The position numbers and the translations under genes are program-made. From positions 83,181 to 147,180 of the forward strand of contig NZ_SNWQ01000022.1 of assembly GCF_004361855.1 (NCBI RefSeq): a stretch of 64,000 nucleotides of DNA, in the 5' to 3' direction. This document shows, in pieces, positions 1-7,896 of this stretch (its first letter is position 1; every line of letters starts with the position of its first letter). The DNA is from Kribbella caucasensis. GTDB lineage: Bacteria > Actinomycetota > Actinomycetes > Propionibacteriales > Kribbellaceae. The notes below the pieces were generated by a model. It saw nothing but the letters and a program-made list of their open reading frames with translations. It did not search any database and was not told where the DNA came from.

Positions 1-2
1 CC

Positions 3-713
3 ATCCGCGGGATCGCACCCGATCTCCCGGGCTTCGGCCGTACGCCGCACGTCGGCCGCGCGGGAATCGCCGAACAAGCCGATGTCCTGGAAGAACTGAT
101 GGACCGGGAGCTGGACGGCAAGGCGCTGCACTTGTTCGGCAACTCCATGGGCGGTGCGGCCGCAGTGGCTCTTGCAGCGCGACGCCCCGAGCAGGTGCTG
201 TCGCTGACACTGGTCTCCCCGGCGCTGCCGCATCCACGTGCGTCGGCCAGTGCGCTGTGGTTCGCCGCGCTGGCGACTCCACGGCTCGGCAAGGTCGTGC
301 TGGAGCGAACCAAGCGGATGCCGTTCGAGCGGCGGTTCCAGGCGTCGCTCGCGATGGTGTTCGGCGATCCACGTGCGCTGCCGCCCGAGGTACGGCAGGC
401 GTACGAGGATGAGTTGCACCGGCGGGACACGCAGCCGTGGGGGACACAGGCCATGCTCGACGGGGCGCGCAGCCTGTTGTTGTCGTCACTGGCACGGCCG
501 AGGCGGTCTCTGTGGGCCGACGCAGCGCAGCTCACCTGTCCGGTGCTGCTGATCTACGGCGGCCGGGACCGGCTGGTCGACGCGAGGATCCGGACCAAGG
601 CGCAGCGCACCTTCCCGAACGCGCGACTGCTCTACCTCCCCACCTCCGGCCACGTCGCCCAGATGGAACACCCCCACGAGGTCGCCCTAGCCTTCCGCCA
701 GCTGATCGCATAA
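3..713 (+). CDS. alpha/beta hydrolase, 5'-truncated by the window edge
   Basis: The reading frame is open from the first bases, so the N-terminus lies outside the window; an internal ATG at 99 is not the likely start because the frame upstream encodes typical fold sequence (LPGFGRT). The nucleophile elbow GNSMGG (about 138-155), an acid residue in YGGRDRL and a histidine in SGHVAQ give a complete Ser-Asp-His triad. The C-terminal half is a cap domain plus the closing strands. It resembles soluble esterases, C-C hydrolases and monoacylglycerol-lipase-like enzymes; the substrate cannot be told. It may belong to the lipV-type hydrolase context near adnA in mycobacteria, but this is inference. 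The fold is certain, the function is not. Confidence 0.85.
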   Translation: MRGIAPDLPGFGRTPHVGRAGIAEQADVLEELMDRELDGKALHLFGNSMGGAAAVALAARRPEQVLSLTLVSPALPHPRASASALWFAALATPRLGKVVLERTKRMPFERRFQASLAMVFGDPRALPPEVRQAYEDELHRRDTQPWGTQAMLDGARSLLLSSLARPRRSLWADAAQLTCPVLLIYGGRDRLVDARIRTKAQRTFPNARLLYLPTSGHVAQMEHPHEVALAFRQLIA

Positions 714-729
714 CCGGGCGCCCCCGGTT
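712..729. terminator. short GC-rich hairpin at the hydrolase stop codon
   Basis: AACCGGG (712-718) pairs with CCCGGTT (723-729) around a 4-nt loop and overlaps the hydrolase TAA. No T-run follows, which is common for actinobacterial terminators. A weak call based on position and symmetry only. Confidence 0.4.
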
Positions 730-912
730 GGCGGCGTTGGAAGCACCGGTGCGTACCCCACTCGTATCGGCGGCGCGACATACCTCGGTACGGGTCCGCG
801 AAGAGCCCGTCATCCTCTGGGATGATCTCCGCACCCGATCCGCTGACGAGGGCAACTTTCCGCCGGACCACGACGTCGGACGGTTGCTCTGTTCGCCGAC
901 GAAAGGACACTC

Positions 913-3714
913 GTGCGGATCATCGGCAGAATCACACTGTCGCTGGGGATGGTCGCACTACTGGGGTCGGGTCTGACCGCGCCGGCCGCGTTCGCCGCCC
1001 CGCCGCCACCAGTTGCCCAAGGCAAGAACTGGATCACCGAACCGGTTGCCGGCGGCTACCGAATCACTCTCCGGCTGGACGCGCCGGCGCCACTACGCGA
1101 CGCCCTCCCGCTGCTCTCGGTGGACGGCGAGACCATCGGCGTCGCCCGCCAATCGGCCGACCGCCGCACCGTCTCCCTGATCACCAAGGACCCGTCCGTA
1201 CTACGCGCACGCGACGTGCGGCTGGTGTGGTCGGGCGAACCCGCCGAAGGGCGCAAGCGGTCCAGGGAGGGCGCGGGCCCGACTGATTCGTATTGGCTCA
1301 AGGCACTGCGTGGTCCCGCGCTCGCCGAGGACCCGGCGACCCCCGGCAGGTACCAGGTCGCGACGTCGGAGTACAACCTCGGCGACGAAGCCGTGTACCT
1401 CCCCGGGCTCGGGCACAAGTCCGAGGTCCGCGGCAAGGTCTACACGCCGCGCGGCGCGTTCGGGCCCCGTCCGCTTGTGGTCTTCCTGCACGGCCGTCAC
1501 CAGGTCTGCTACGGCGACGAGGACAACCCGTCGGAAGTCCCGTGGCCTTGTGGCGGTAAGTCGAAGGCAGTGCCGAGCTACCGGGGGTACGACGGTCCCG
1601 CACAGGCGCTGGCCAGTCACGGCTACCAGGTGGTGTCGATCAGCGCGAACGCGATCAACGGATGGGACAGCGACGCATTCGACGCAGGTGCTCAGGCCCG
1701 CGCCGAACTGGTGCTGCACCACCTCGACCTGTGGCGGAAGTGGTCGACGATCGGCGGCGGCCCGTTCGGTTCGCAGTACGTCGGCAAGGTCGACCTCGGC
1801 AACGTCGGACTGATGGGACACTCGCGTGGTGGTGAGGGTGTCGCCCGCGCGGCCGTGCTCAACACAGACCGGGGCGGCCGATACGGCATCCGCGCTGTCC
1901 TTCCACTGGCGCCGACCGACTTCGCCCGTGCGACAGTGCCCGGAGTGGCGATGAGCGTGCTGCTGCCGTACTGCGACGGCGACGTGTCCGATCTGCAGGG
2001 GCAGAAGTTCTACGACGACACGCGGTACTCGGTGACCGGTGACAGTGCGCCGCGCTCGACCGTCACGGTGCTCGGGGCCAACCACAACTTCTTCAACACC
2101 GAGTGGACTCCAGGGCAGTCGGTGGCGCCGTCCAACGATGACTGGTGGGGTGAGGAGAAGACGTCGCCGTGCGGCGCGAAGTACGCGGGCCGGTTGACCG
2201 CGAAGGAACAGCAGGCGGTCGGAGCGGCGTACATCGCGGGGTTCTTCCGTCTTCAGCTCGGGCACGAGGCGAAGTTCCTGCCGTTGTTCGACGGGTCGGA
2301 TACGAGGGCGACCTCGGCCGGGCGCGCCGTCGTACGGGTGGTTGCACAGGCGCCGGCTGGTGATCGGCGGGACGTGTTCCGGTTCGACCAGGCACTGCCG
2401 GCCGGTGCGGTCAGTGGGAGTGCGAAGGCGGCCGTGTGTGCGGGGGTGCGTGTGCCGCAGGCGCCCGCGGGCGTTGTCCGATCGCGGCGTCCGGCGGCAG
2501 ATCGCGGCGCAGGACGGCAGGCGGCTGGTCCGTGCGTGACGAATGACGACAGCAGCCAGTCGCCGCACTGGGTCGAGGCGTGGTTCGCGGCGCGGACCCC
2601 GACGACCGCAGTCACCAAGCTGACCTGGACGGGCAAGAGCGGCGTTGTCCGGATTGTGGTGCCGGCGGCGCAACGTGATGTCCGGCGGTACTCCGCGCTG
2701 ACGTTCCGGGCGGCTCCGGATCCGACGAGTGCGGCGCGGACCGACCTGAGCATGCGGGTAGTCGACGGTCGCGGGCGGGCCGTGTCCGTACCGGTGTCTA
2801 GTCTCGGTGACGCCCTGGTCCGGTTGCCGGGCGCGAACGACAGCGGTCTGCCGAAGAACCTGCTCAGGACCGTACGGATCCCGGCTGCTTCCTTGAAGGG
2901 GATCGATCTGCGGGATGTCCGGGCGATCGAGCTGCGGACGGATCGGGCTTCGAGCGGGTCGGTGTTCGTGAGCGATCTGGCGTTCTCGCGGCCCGGGCTC
3001 GGGTGGTCGGGGCCGGCCCGGTTGCTGCCGCGGTTGTCCGCGTCCGACGTGAAGACGCAGGAGGGCAACAGCGGGGTGAAGAACCTCGACTTCTGGGTGT
3101 CGATGTCGCGGCCGAGCATCCGTCCGGTCACGGTGTACGCCGAGACCAGCGGCGGTGAGTTCGGCGACGTCATCGGGGATGTGGCGCGGCAGTTGGTGTT
3201 CAAGCCCGGGCAGACGCGGCAGAAGGTGACCGTGCCGATCAAGGCGAACACCCGGGACGGGGACGACCTACCGTTCAACCTGGTGCTGTCCGCGCCGCGG
3301 GACGGGTTGCTGGCCGACTCGTTCGGGTCCGGTCTGGTGCTCGACGACGATCCGACGCCGACGGTTTCGTTCGGGTCTGCGTCGGTGGTGGAGAAGAACG
3401 GGTTCATCGAGTTCCCGATCCGGTTGTCGGCGCCGAGTGATCGGTACGTGTCGGTCAGCGGTCTGCTGAAGGACGGGACGGCGGTGATCCGGAAGGACTA
3501 CCGCAGCGTGTACGACGATGGGTCGAACCCGGCGGACCGTGCTTTTGACGGGTACCTCGAACCGGGGCAGACGACAGGCGTCGTCCAGGTCCAGGTGGTC
3601 GACGACAAGGTCAAGGAACCCACCGAGACCTTCACAGCGACGGCCACCACAGTCGACGGCGCCACCCTCACCGGCCCCAAAACCGCGACCGGCACCATCC
3701 GCGACAACGACTGA
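913..3714 (+). CDS. large secreted alpha/beta hydrolase with C-terminal Calx-beta-like repeats
   Basis: The start is GTG at 913, preceded by AAAGGA. Residues 1-29 form a Sec signal peptide with basic start, hydrophobic core and an AFA-A cleavage site. A long alpha/beta hydrolase domain follows (about residues 130-450) with the elbow GHSRGGEG, a candidate acid in YCDGD and a candidate histidine in GANHNFF. A linker domain comes next, then two Calx-beta-type units (about 710-933), each starting near a VKTQEG or VSFG strand and ending in a DDDPTP or IRDND acidic motif typical of calcium-binding linkers. There is no LPXTG or C-terminal membrane anchor, so it is probably released or loosely cell-bound. 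Substrate is unknown; a lipase or polyester/carboxylesterase role is possible. Confidence 0.8.
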   Translation: MRIIGRITLSLGMVALLGSGLTAPAAFAAPPPPVAQGKNWITEPVAGGYRITLRLDAPAPLRDALPLLSVDGETIGVARQSADRRTVSLITKDPSVLRARDVRLVWSGEPAEGRKRSREGAGPTDSYWLKALRGPALAEDPATPGRYQVATSEYNLGDEAVYLPGLGHKSEVRGKVYTPRGAFGPRPLVVFLHGRHQVCYGDEDNPSEVPWPCGGKSKAVPSYRGYDGPAQALASHGYQVVSISANAINGWDSDAFDAGAQARAELVLHHLDLWRKWSTIGGGPFGSQYVGKVDLGNVGLMGHSRGGEGVARAAVLNTDRGGRYGIRAVLPLAPTDFARATVPGVAMSVLLPYCDGDVSDLQGQKFYDDTRYSVTGDSAPRSTVTVLGANHNFFNTEWTPGQSVAPSNDDWWGEEKTSPCGAKYAGRLTAKEQQAVGAAYIAGFFRLQLGHEAKFLPLFDGSDTRATSAGRAVVRVVAQAPAGDRRDVFRFDQALPAGAVSGSAKAAVCAGVRVPQAPAGVVRSRRPAADRGAGRQAAGPCVTNDDSSQSPHWVEAWFAARTPTTAVTKLTWTGKSGVVRIVVPAAQRDVRRYSALTFRAAPDPTSAARTDLSMRVVDGRGRAVSVPVSSLGDALVRLPGANDSGLPKNLLRTVRIPAASLKGIDLRDVRAIELRTDRASSGSVFVSDLAFSRPGLGWSGPARLLPRLSASDVKTQEGNSGVKNLDFWVSMSRPSIRPVTVYAETSGGEFGDVIGDVARQLVFKPGQTRQKVTVPIKANTRDGDDLPFNLVLSAPRDGLLADSFGSGLVLDDDPTPTVSFGSASVVEKNGFIEFPIRLSAPSDRYVSVSGLLKDGTAVIRKDYRSVYDDGSNPADRAFDGYLEPGQTTGVVQVQVVDDKVKEPTETFTATATTVDGATLTGPKTATGTIRDND

Positions 3715-3788
3715 CGCAGCCCCGTACTACGGCCCGCCGGCGGGCTCGTAGCGGCCGGCGGGCTGCACTGGGGACCTCGACCACCAAG

Positions 3789-3825
3789 GCGGGACCTCGG
3801 ACAAGGTATTCCCTGTCCGGGGTCC
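3789..3825. repeat. hairpin element, left copy of the GGGACC/GGACAGG family
   Basis: GCGGGACCTCGGACAAGG (3789-3806) faces CCTGTCCGGGGTCCCCGC across a short loop (tattc), giving an imperfect inverted repeat. Its right arm is the first unit of the tandem array that starts at 3811, so the array looks like an expansion of this arm. It lies in the 663-base gap between the secreted hydrolase and moeZ, where I see no gene. Confidence 0.75.
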
Positions 3826-4080
3826 CCGCTCCCTGTCCGGGGTCCCCGCTCCCTGTCCGGGGTCCCCGCTCCCTGTCCGGGGTCCCCGCTCCCTGTCCGG
3901 GGTCCCGGTTCCGGTTCCGTGTCCGGGGTCCCGGTTCCGTGTCCGGGGTCCCGGTTCCGGTTCCGTGTCCGGGGTCCCGGTTCCGTGTCCGGGGTCCCGG
4001 TTCCGTGTCCGGGGTCCTGGTTCCGTGTCCGGGGTCCTGGTTCCGTGTCCGGGGTCCCGGTTCCGTGTCCGGGGTCCCGA
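3811..4080. repeat. 20-bp tandem repeat array, about 13 units
   Basis: Four perfect copies of a 20-base unit (CCCTGTCCGGGGTCCCCGCT) run from 3811 to 3890. They pass into about nine copies of a variant (CCGTGTCCGGGGTCCCGGTT) up to 4080, some with a 6-base insertion. The shared core is GTCCGGGGTCCC. The period is not a multiple of three, so open frames across it (for example the minus-strand frame 3498-4502) are by-products of base composition, not genes. Confidence 0.9.
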
Positions 4081-4137
4081 CCCGCCGGGAGCCGTGGAGC
4101 CAGCCGGATCCCGCCCGTCGGGACTGTGAACAACAAC

Positions 4138-4178
4138 GCGGGACCTCGGACAGGGTGATTACCTGTCCGAGGTCCCGC
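4138..4178. repeat. perfect 17-bp inverted repeat, right copy of the hairpin family
   Basis: GCGGGACCTCGGACAGG (4138-4154) and its exact reverse complement (4162-4178) flank the 7-base loop GTGATTA. A further half copy (GGTCCGAGGTCCCGC) follows at about 4184-4198. It may act as a terminator for the upstream hydrolase gene, but no T-run is present and related copies occur at 15.8 and 25.3 kb. Confidence 0.85.
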
Positions 4179-4377
4179 CTTGTGGTCCGAGGTCCCGCTT
4201 TCCGGTGGGAGGATTCGGGTGCACCTTGAGCGTGGGGAAACCGGCTGGGTGTGAGACGGGTGTCCCGGGATCCGGACGCGGCGGGCCTGGGCTGGGGTGG
4301 TGCGGGAACATGGACGAGGGAACGATGGTTGAAAACCGGAGATCCCCCGCAATTTCCCGCTGACGAGGAGCCGACAA

Positions 4378-5568
4378 GTGTCATTGCCCCCGCTGGTCGA
4401 ACCGGCCGACGAGCTGACCATCGACGAGGTCCGCCGGTATTCGCGGCACCTGATCATCCCCGAGGTCGGGATGGCCGGCCAGAAGCGGCTGAAGAACGCC
4501 AAGGTGCTGGTGATCGGCGCCGGCGGTCTCGGCAGCCCCGCGCTGCTCTACCTGGCCGCGGCCGGCGTCGGCACCCTCGGCATCGTCGAGTTCGACACCG
4601 TCGACGAGTCGAACCTGCAGCGCCAGATCATCCATGGTCAGTCCGACGTCGGGAAGTCCAAGGCGCAGTCGGCCAAGGACTCCATTCTCGAGACCAACCC
4701 GAACACGAACGTCGTCCTGCACGAGACCCGGCTGGACAACGACAACGTCTTCGAGATCTTCGAGCAGTACGACCTGATCGTCGACGGCACCGACAACTTC
4801 GCCACCCGGTACCTGGTGAACGACGCGGCGGTGCTGCTCGGCAAGCCGTACGTGTGGGGCTCGATCTTCCGGTTCGACGGCCAGGTCAGCGTGTTCTGGG
4901 CCGAGCACGGACCGTGTTACCGCTGCCTGTACCCCGAGCCGCCGCCGCCCGGCATGGTCCCGTCCTGCGCCGAAGGTGGCGTGCTCGGCGTGCTCTGCGC
5001 GTCGGTCGGCGCCGCCCAGGTGACCGAGGCGATCAAGCTGCTCACCGGTATCGGCGACCCGTCGCTCGGCCGGCTGAACATCTACGAGGCGCTCGACCTG
5101 AACTGGCGCGCCCTGAAGGTTCGCAAGGACCCGAACTGCGCGATCTGCGGCGAGAACCCGACCGTCACCGAGCTGATCGACTACGAGGACTTCTGCGGCG
5201 CGATCACCGAGGAGGCGGCCGACGCGGCGGTGGGTTCGACCATCTCGGTGAAGCAGCTGAGTGAGTGGATCAAGCTCAAGGACAACGGCGAGAAGGACTT
5301 CCTGCTGATCGACGTCCGCGAGCCGAACGAGTACGAGATCAACCGCATCCCCGGCGCGGTGCTGATCCCCAAGGCCGACTTCCAGACCGGTGTCGCGCTG
5401 GAGAAGCTCCCGCAGGACAAGCAACTCATCTTCCACTGCAAGTCGGGCGTCCGTTCGGCCGAGGTGCTCGCCATCGCCAAGGGTGCCGGCTTCTCCGACG
5501 CCGTGCACGTGGGCGGCGGCGTAGTCGCCTGGGTAGACCAAATCGACCCCAGCCAGCCGTCCTACTAG
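4378..5568 (+). CDS. moeZ: adenylyltransferase/sulfurtransferase MoeZ
   Basis: A two-domain E1-like protein of 396 residues. The N-terminal ThiF/MoeB domain (about 15-270) has the nucleotide loop GAGGLGS near residue 47 and the zinc pairs CYRC and CAIC. The C-terminal rhodanese domain (about 285-390) carries the persulfide loop CKSGVRS near residue 353. In this family it adenylates and thiocarboxylates small sulfur carriers (MoaD and related carriers) for molybdenum cofactor and other sulfur pathways. Start GTG at 4378 follows GAGGAG at good spacing. moaE (56.6 kb) and a molybdopterin oxidoreductase (37.2 kb) in the same window fit this role. The same gene lies near adnAB in mycobacteria. Confidence 0.95.
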   Translation: MSLPPLVEPADELTIDEVRRYSRHLIIPEVGMAGQKRLKNAKVLVIGAGGLGSPALLYLAAAGVGTLGIVEFDTVDESNLQRQIIHGQSDVGKSKAQSAKDSILETNPNTNVVLHETRLDNDNVFEIFEQYDLIVDGTDNFATRYLVNDAAVLLGKPYVWGSIFRFDGQVSVFWAEHGPCYRCLYPEPPPPGMVPSCAEGGVLGVLCASVGAAQVTEAIKLLTGIGDPSLGRLNIYEALDLNWRALKVRKDPNCAICGENPTVTELIDYEDFCGAITEEAADAAVGSTISVKQLSEWIKLKDNGEKDFLLIDVREPNEYEINRIPGAVLIPKADFQTGVALEKLPQDKQLIFHCKSGVRSAEVLAIAKGAGFSDAVHVGGGVVAWVDQIDPSQPSY

Positions 5569-5593
5569 CCCGACCGACAGACCCCGTACGCCA

Positions 5594-5633
5594 ACGCTCC
5601 CGCTGGACCCATCCGTGGATCCAGCGGGAGCGT
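5594..5633. terminator. strong hairpin after moeZ
   Basis: ACGCTCCCGCTGGA (5594-5607) is the exact reverse complement of TCCAGCGGGAGCGT (5620-5633), with a 12-base loop, 25 bases past the moeZ stop. It lacks a T-run, as many actinobacterial terminators do. Confidence 0.75.
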
Positions 5634-5650
5634 CACGTCGTGCCGCCAGG

Positions 5651-5807
5651 CGTATCTCCACCACTCAGTAACCTCGGCCGGGGCGGACGCCCAGCCCATC
5701 ACAATGCGATCTGGCAGGCCGTCCTGAGCGTGGGCGAGCGTGCGATGGACCGATTGTGATGGGCTGGCCGTCCGCATCAACCGCGCTTGATGAGTGGTGC
5801 AGATACG
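5651..5807. repeat. 157-nt inverted-repeat element with 55-bp arms (MITE-like or structured RNA)
   Basis: The left arm 5651-5705 and right arm 5753-5807 are equal-length reverse complements. Their outer parts (CGTATCT and CACCACTCA) and inner parts (GCGGACG and CCAGCCCATCACAAT) match almost perfectly, with a diverged middle. The centre is 47 bases. It fills the gap between the moeZ terminator and the end of the mycothiol-enzyme gene at 5819. No ORF fits it. A non-autonomous element or a folded RNA are both possible. Confidence 0.7.
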
Positions 5808-5818
5808 GGTGGGCGGGA

Positions 5819-6634
5819 TCAGAACGGCATTCGGCATCCTGCGACCGCGTCGACCCCGGCTGGATCGCCCGAGACGAGCTCGACTGCCGGGTGGTCGTCG
5901 CGGCCGGACACGGTTCGCATGTAGCCGACAGCGTCGGTCCGCAGCGTCGCGACTGGTTCGCCTGATCCGAGGTGGTAGATCCCGCCACCCTGCCCGGTGA
6001 GTTCGAGGACCACGGTCGGTCGTGCGCCCCAGAACGGTCCATCCACGAGATCGAGCATGACCTGGGCGACCACCTCCTCGGCGTACGGGCCGGCGTCGAA
6101 CTCGCGGCCCAGCGCCTGGCACACGTCGTCGCGGTGCATCCACAAGTCGCGCGCGAGCAGGATGTCCTGGACGTAGCCGAGCTCGATCCTCTCGAACCCC
6201 GGGATCCCGTCCACCTTGAACTGGATCCGCCGGATCAGCCCCGGATTGCGGGAGATGATCCGCGACGCCTTCGCCCACAATCGGTCGAAGCGCGCCCGCA
6301 GCTCGGCAGGCGGCGTACCGCGATGATCGTCGGCCTGCACCATCATGTGCGCATCGAGCAGCACGACATCCGGGTAGACCCGCTTGGCGCGCCGGTCCCG
6401 GAGTGGGAACGACCAAGGCCGGATCACGTCCTCAGCCTGCCCGCACAGGTGCCCCGCGATGTCGGCGACGTCCCACTCGTCGCAGACCGTCCGGCGATGC
6501 CAGTCGTCGCCGTCGAGTGATGCGAGCAGGTCGTGCCAGGCCTGGATCTCGGCGTCGCGGTGCAGTCTGCAGCGCGACCGATCGGCCCGGGCGATCTCCC
6601 GGGCAAGTACTGCGGTCATCTCTTCCGCCCCCAT
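5819..6634 (-). CDS. maleylpyruvate isomerase family (mycothiol-dependent, DinB-like) protein
   Basis: A 271-residue protein of the MDMPI/TIGR03083 type. The N-terminal four-helix DinB-like part has the typical segment with W-x-R-x-T and CDEWDVADIAGHL (about residues 45-65); the conserved metal histidines include GHL and LWMHRDD. A C-terminal SCP-like domain follows. Members use mycothiol or bind metal; the substrate is not predictable. It starts one base after the TetR stop (TGAAATG), so the two are co-transcribed and probably translationally coupled. A second ATG five codons in (MTAVLAREI) is an alternative start. The SD candidate GGGGGAAGAG lies inside the end of the TetR gene. Confidence 0.85.
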   Translation of the reverse strand: MGAEEMTAVLAREIARADRSRCRLHRDAEIQAWHDLLASLDGDDWHRRTVCDEWDVADIAGHLCGQAEDVIRPWSFPLRDRRAKRVYPDVVLLDAHMMVQADDHRGTPPAELRARFDRLWAKASRIISRNPGLIRRIQFKVDGIPGFERIELGYVQDILLARDLWMHRDDVCQALGREFDAGPYAEEVVAQVMLDLVDGPFWGARPTVVLELTGQGGGIYHLGSGEPVATLRTDAVGYMRTVSGRDDHPAVELVSGDPAGVDAVAGCRMPF

Positions 6635-6635
6635 T

Positions 6636-7277
6636 TCATCTCTTCCCCCTTGTTGGTGCGTATCGCTGGTGAAACATCTCCAGTACGACGGGCAGCAGTC
6701 GCGTGAACCGTCCGTCCTCGAACGCTGCGTCCGGCTCGTTGGCCAACTGCTGCGACATCACGCCCGCCGTGATCGACGTGTAGAGCGCGACGCCTTCCTC
6801 GGTCGCGGCGTCCGGGTGAAGCCGACCGGCGTCCACGGCCGCCTGCAAGTGATCGCGCAGATCCTGCAGGGATTCCTGGGCCGGTGCGAACGCCTCCGGA
6901 CTCGGTTCGAACCCCGGCACGGTCCGCCAGAACAACAGCTGCGAGTACACGGGATTCGCCATGCACCAGCGGCTGAACGCGGTCAAGTTGATCAGGCCCT
7001 GCTCCAGTACGTCGTCCGTGGTCGCGGTCCGCTCGGCCTCCCGGCGTACGTCGCGGAACTGCTCCGCGCCGCGTTGGAACAGGGCGTCGTAGATCGCCAT
7101 CTTCGACGGGAAGTACTGGTAGAGCGACGGCGGCTGCATCCCGACCTTCCGCGCGACCGCCGACAAACTCAACGCGGCAACCCCCTCGCTCGCCATCAGT
7201 TCGACAGCCACGTCGAGGATCTCGTCAATCGTCTGCTGCCGCCGCTTACCCCGACGATCCACCGCTGCTGTGCTCAC
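6636..7277 (-). CDS. TetR-family transcriptional regulator
   Basis: A protein of about 213 residues with an N-terminal helix-turn-helix (about residues 10-60) ending in the classic VGMQPPSLYQYFPSK stretch, followed by a ligand-binding helical domain (TetR_C WHG-like, with NLTAFSRWCMANP). It probably represses itself and the downstream mycothiol-dependent enzyme. The open frame extends upstream to 7934, but that part is unlike protein. I chose GTG at 7277; an ATG at 7301 is possible but sits inside the palindrome CCTAAT-N3-ATTAGG, which looks like its own operator. DUF2277 diverges from the same region. Confidence 0.85.
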   Translation of the reverse strand: MSTAAVDRRGKRRQQTIDEILDVAVELMASEGVAALSLSAVARKVGMQPPSLYQYFPSKMAIYDALFQRGAEQFRDVRREAERTATTDDVLEQGLINLTAFSRWCMANPVYSQLLFWRTVPGFEPSPEAFAPAQESLQDLRDHLQAAVDAGRLHPDAATEEGVALYTSITAGVMSQQLANEPDAAFEDGRFTRLLPVVLEMFHQRYAPTRGKR

Positions 7278-7290
7278 CCCCTGAGGAAAA

Positions 7291-7305
7291 CCTAATACCA
7301 TTAGG
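7291..7305. promoter_or_regulatory. probable TetR operator
   Basis: CCTAATACCATTAGG is a perfect 6+6 palindrome in an AT-rich island between the TetR gene and the divergent DUF2277 gene. Placement at the promoter or start of tetR suggests autorepression. This is inferred from symmetry and position only. Confidence 0.6.
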
Positions 7306-7376
7306 AAAGTCAATACCTCGTAGTCTCTGTTGTGGGTCGTGTGGGTTGTCCCCGGGGACGCGTACCGTCTTCTGGT

Positions 7377-7643
7377 ATGTGCCGAAACATCACCGTTCTC
7401 CGCGGCCTGGAGCCGGCCGCGACTTCTGAAGAGATCTACGCCGCCGCCCTGCAGTACGTGCGCAAGGTGAGCGGTGTGGGGTCCCTGAGCGCGACCACCC
7501 GCGAGCCGATCGAACGGGCCGCCGCCGAGGTCGCCAAGATCACCGAGGCCCTGCTCGAGGAACTCCCCGAACGCCGCGTCCCCCCGCAGAAGGTCCCACC
7601 GCTGCGCCGCCCCGAAGTAAGAGCCCGCCTCGGCCTCGACTGA
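7377..7643 (+). CDS. DUF2277 family protein
   Basis: An 88-residue protein beginning MCRNITVLRGLEPAAT, the signature opening of DUF2277. The middle (EEIYAAALQYVRKVSG) is a conserved helix, and the family ends with a basic PPLRRPEVRARLG tail as here. The function is unknown. An in-frame codon at 7332 exists but the conserved N-terminus fixes the start at 7377. It is monocistronic and diverges from tetR. Confidence 0.9.
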   Translation: MCRNITVLRGLEPAATSEEIYAAALQYVRKVSGVGSLSATTREPIERAAAEVAKITEALLEELPERRVPPQKVPPLRRPEVRARLGLD

Positions 7644-7896
7644 CGCCCAGCCGGCGCCGCGTCCGCACAGCCCTCCCCCTGCTATCCAGCTCCGGCGCAC
7701 CCGGTTGGGCGGATTGGCGAGGTTGGTGGTCTGACCCGGAGCGGGTTGGTGGGGTGGTGGTACGGGGCGTGCGTTCGTGGGTGCTGGGGCGCGGGCGAGG
7801 GATCGGCGGTGCGCGGGCGTGGTGGAGGATCGCGAGCGGTGTCGGGTTAGAGGAGGGGGTAGGTTGCGGGGAAACCCTTTACCCGGGAGGCGTGCG

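Noticed and set aside
3811..4080. Possible CRISPR array
   Set aside because: Units abut without unique spacers, and no cas genes are present.
3498..4502. Minus-strand frame with PRTRNQDPG-type repeated peptide
   Set aside because: It arises from the 20-bp tandem array read in different frames and runs into two real genes.
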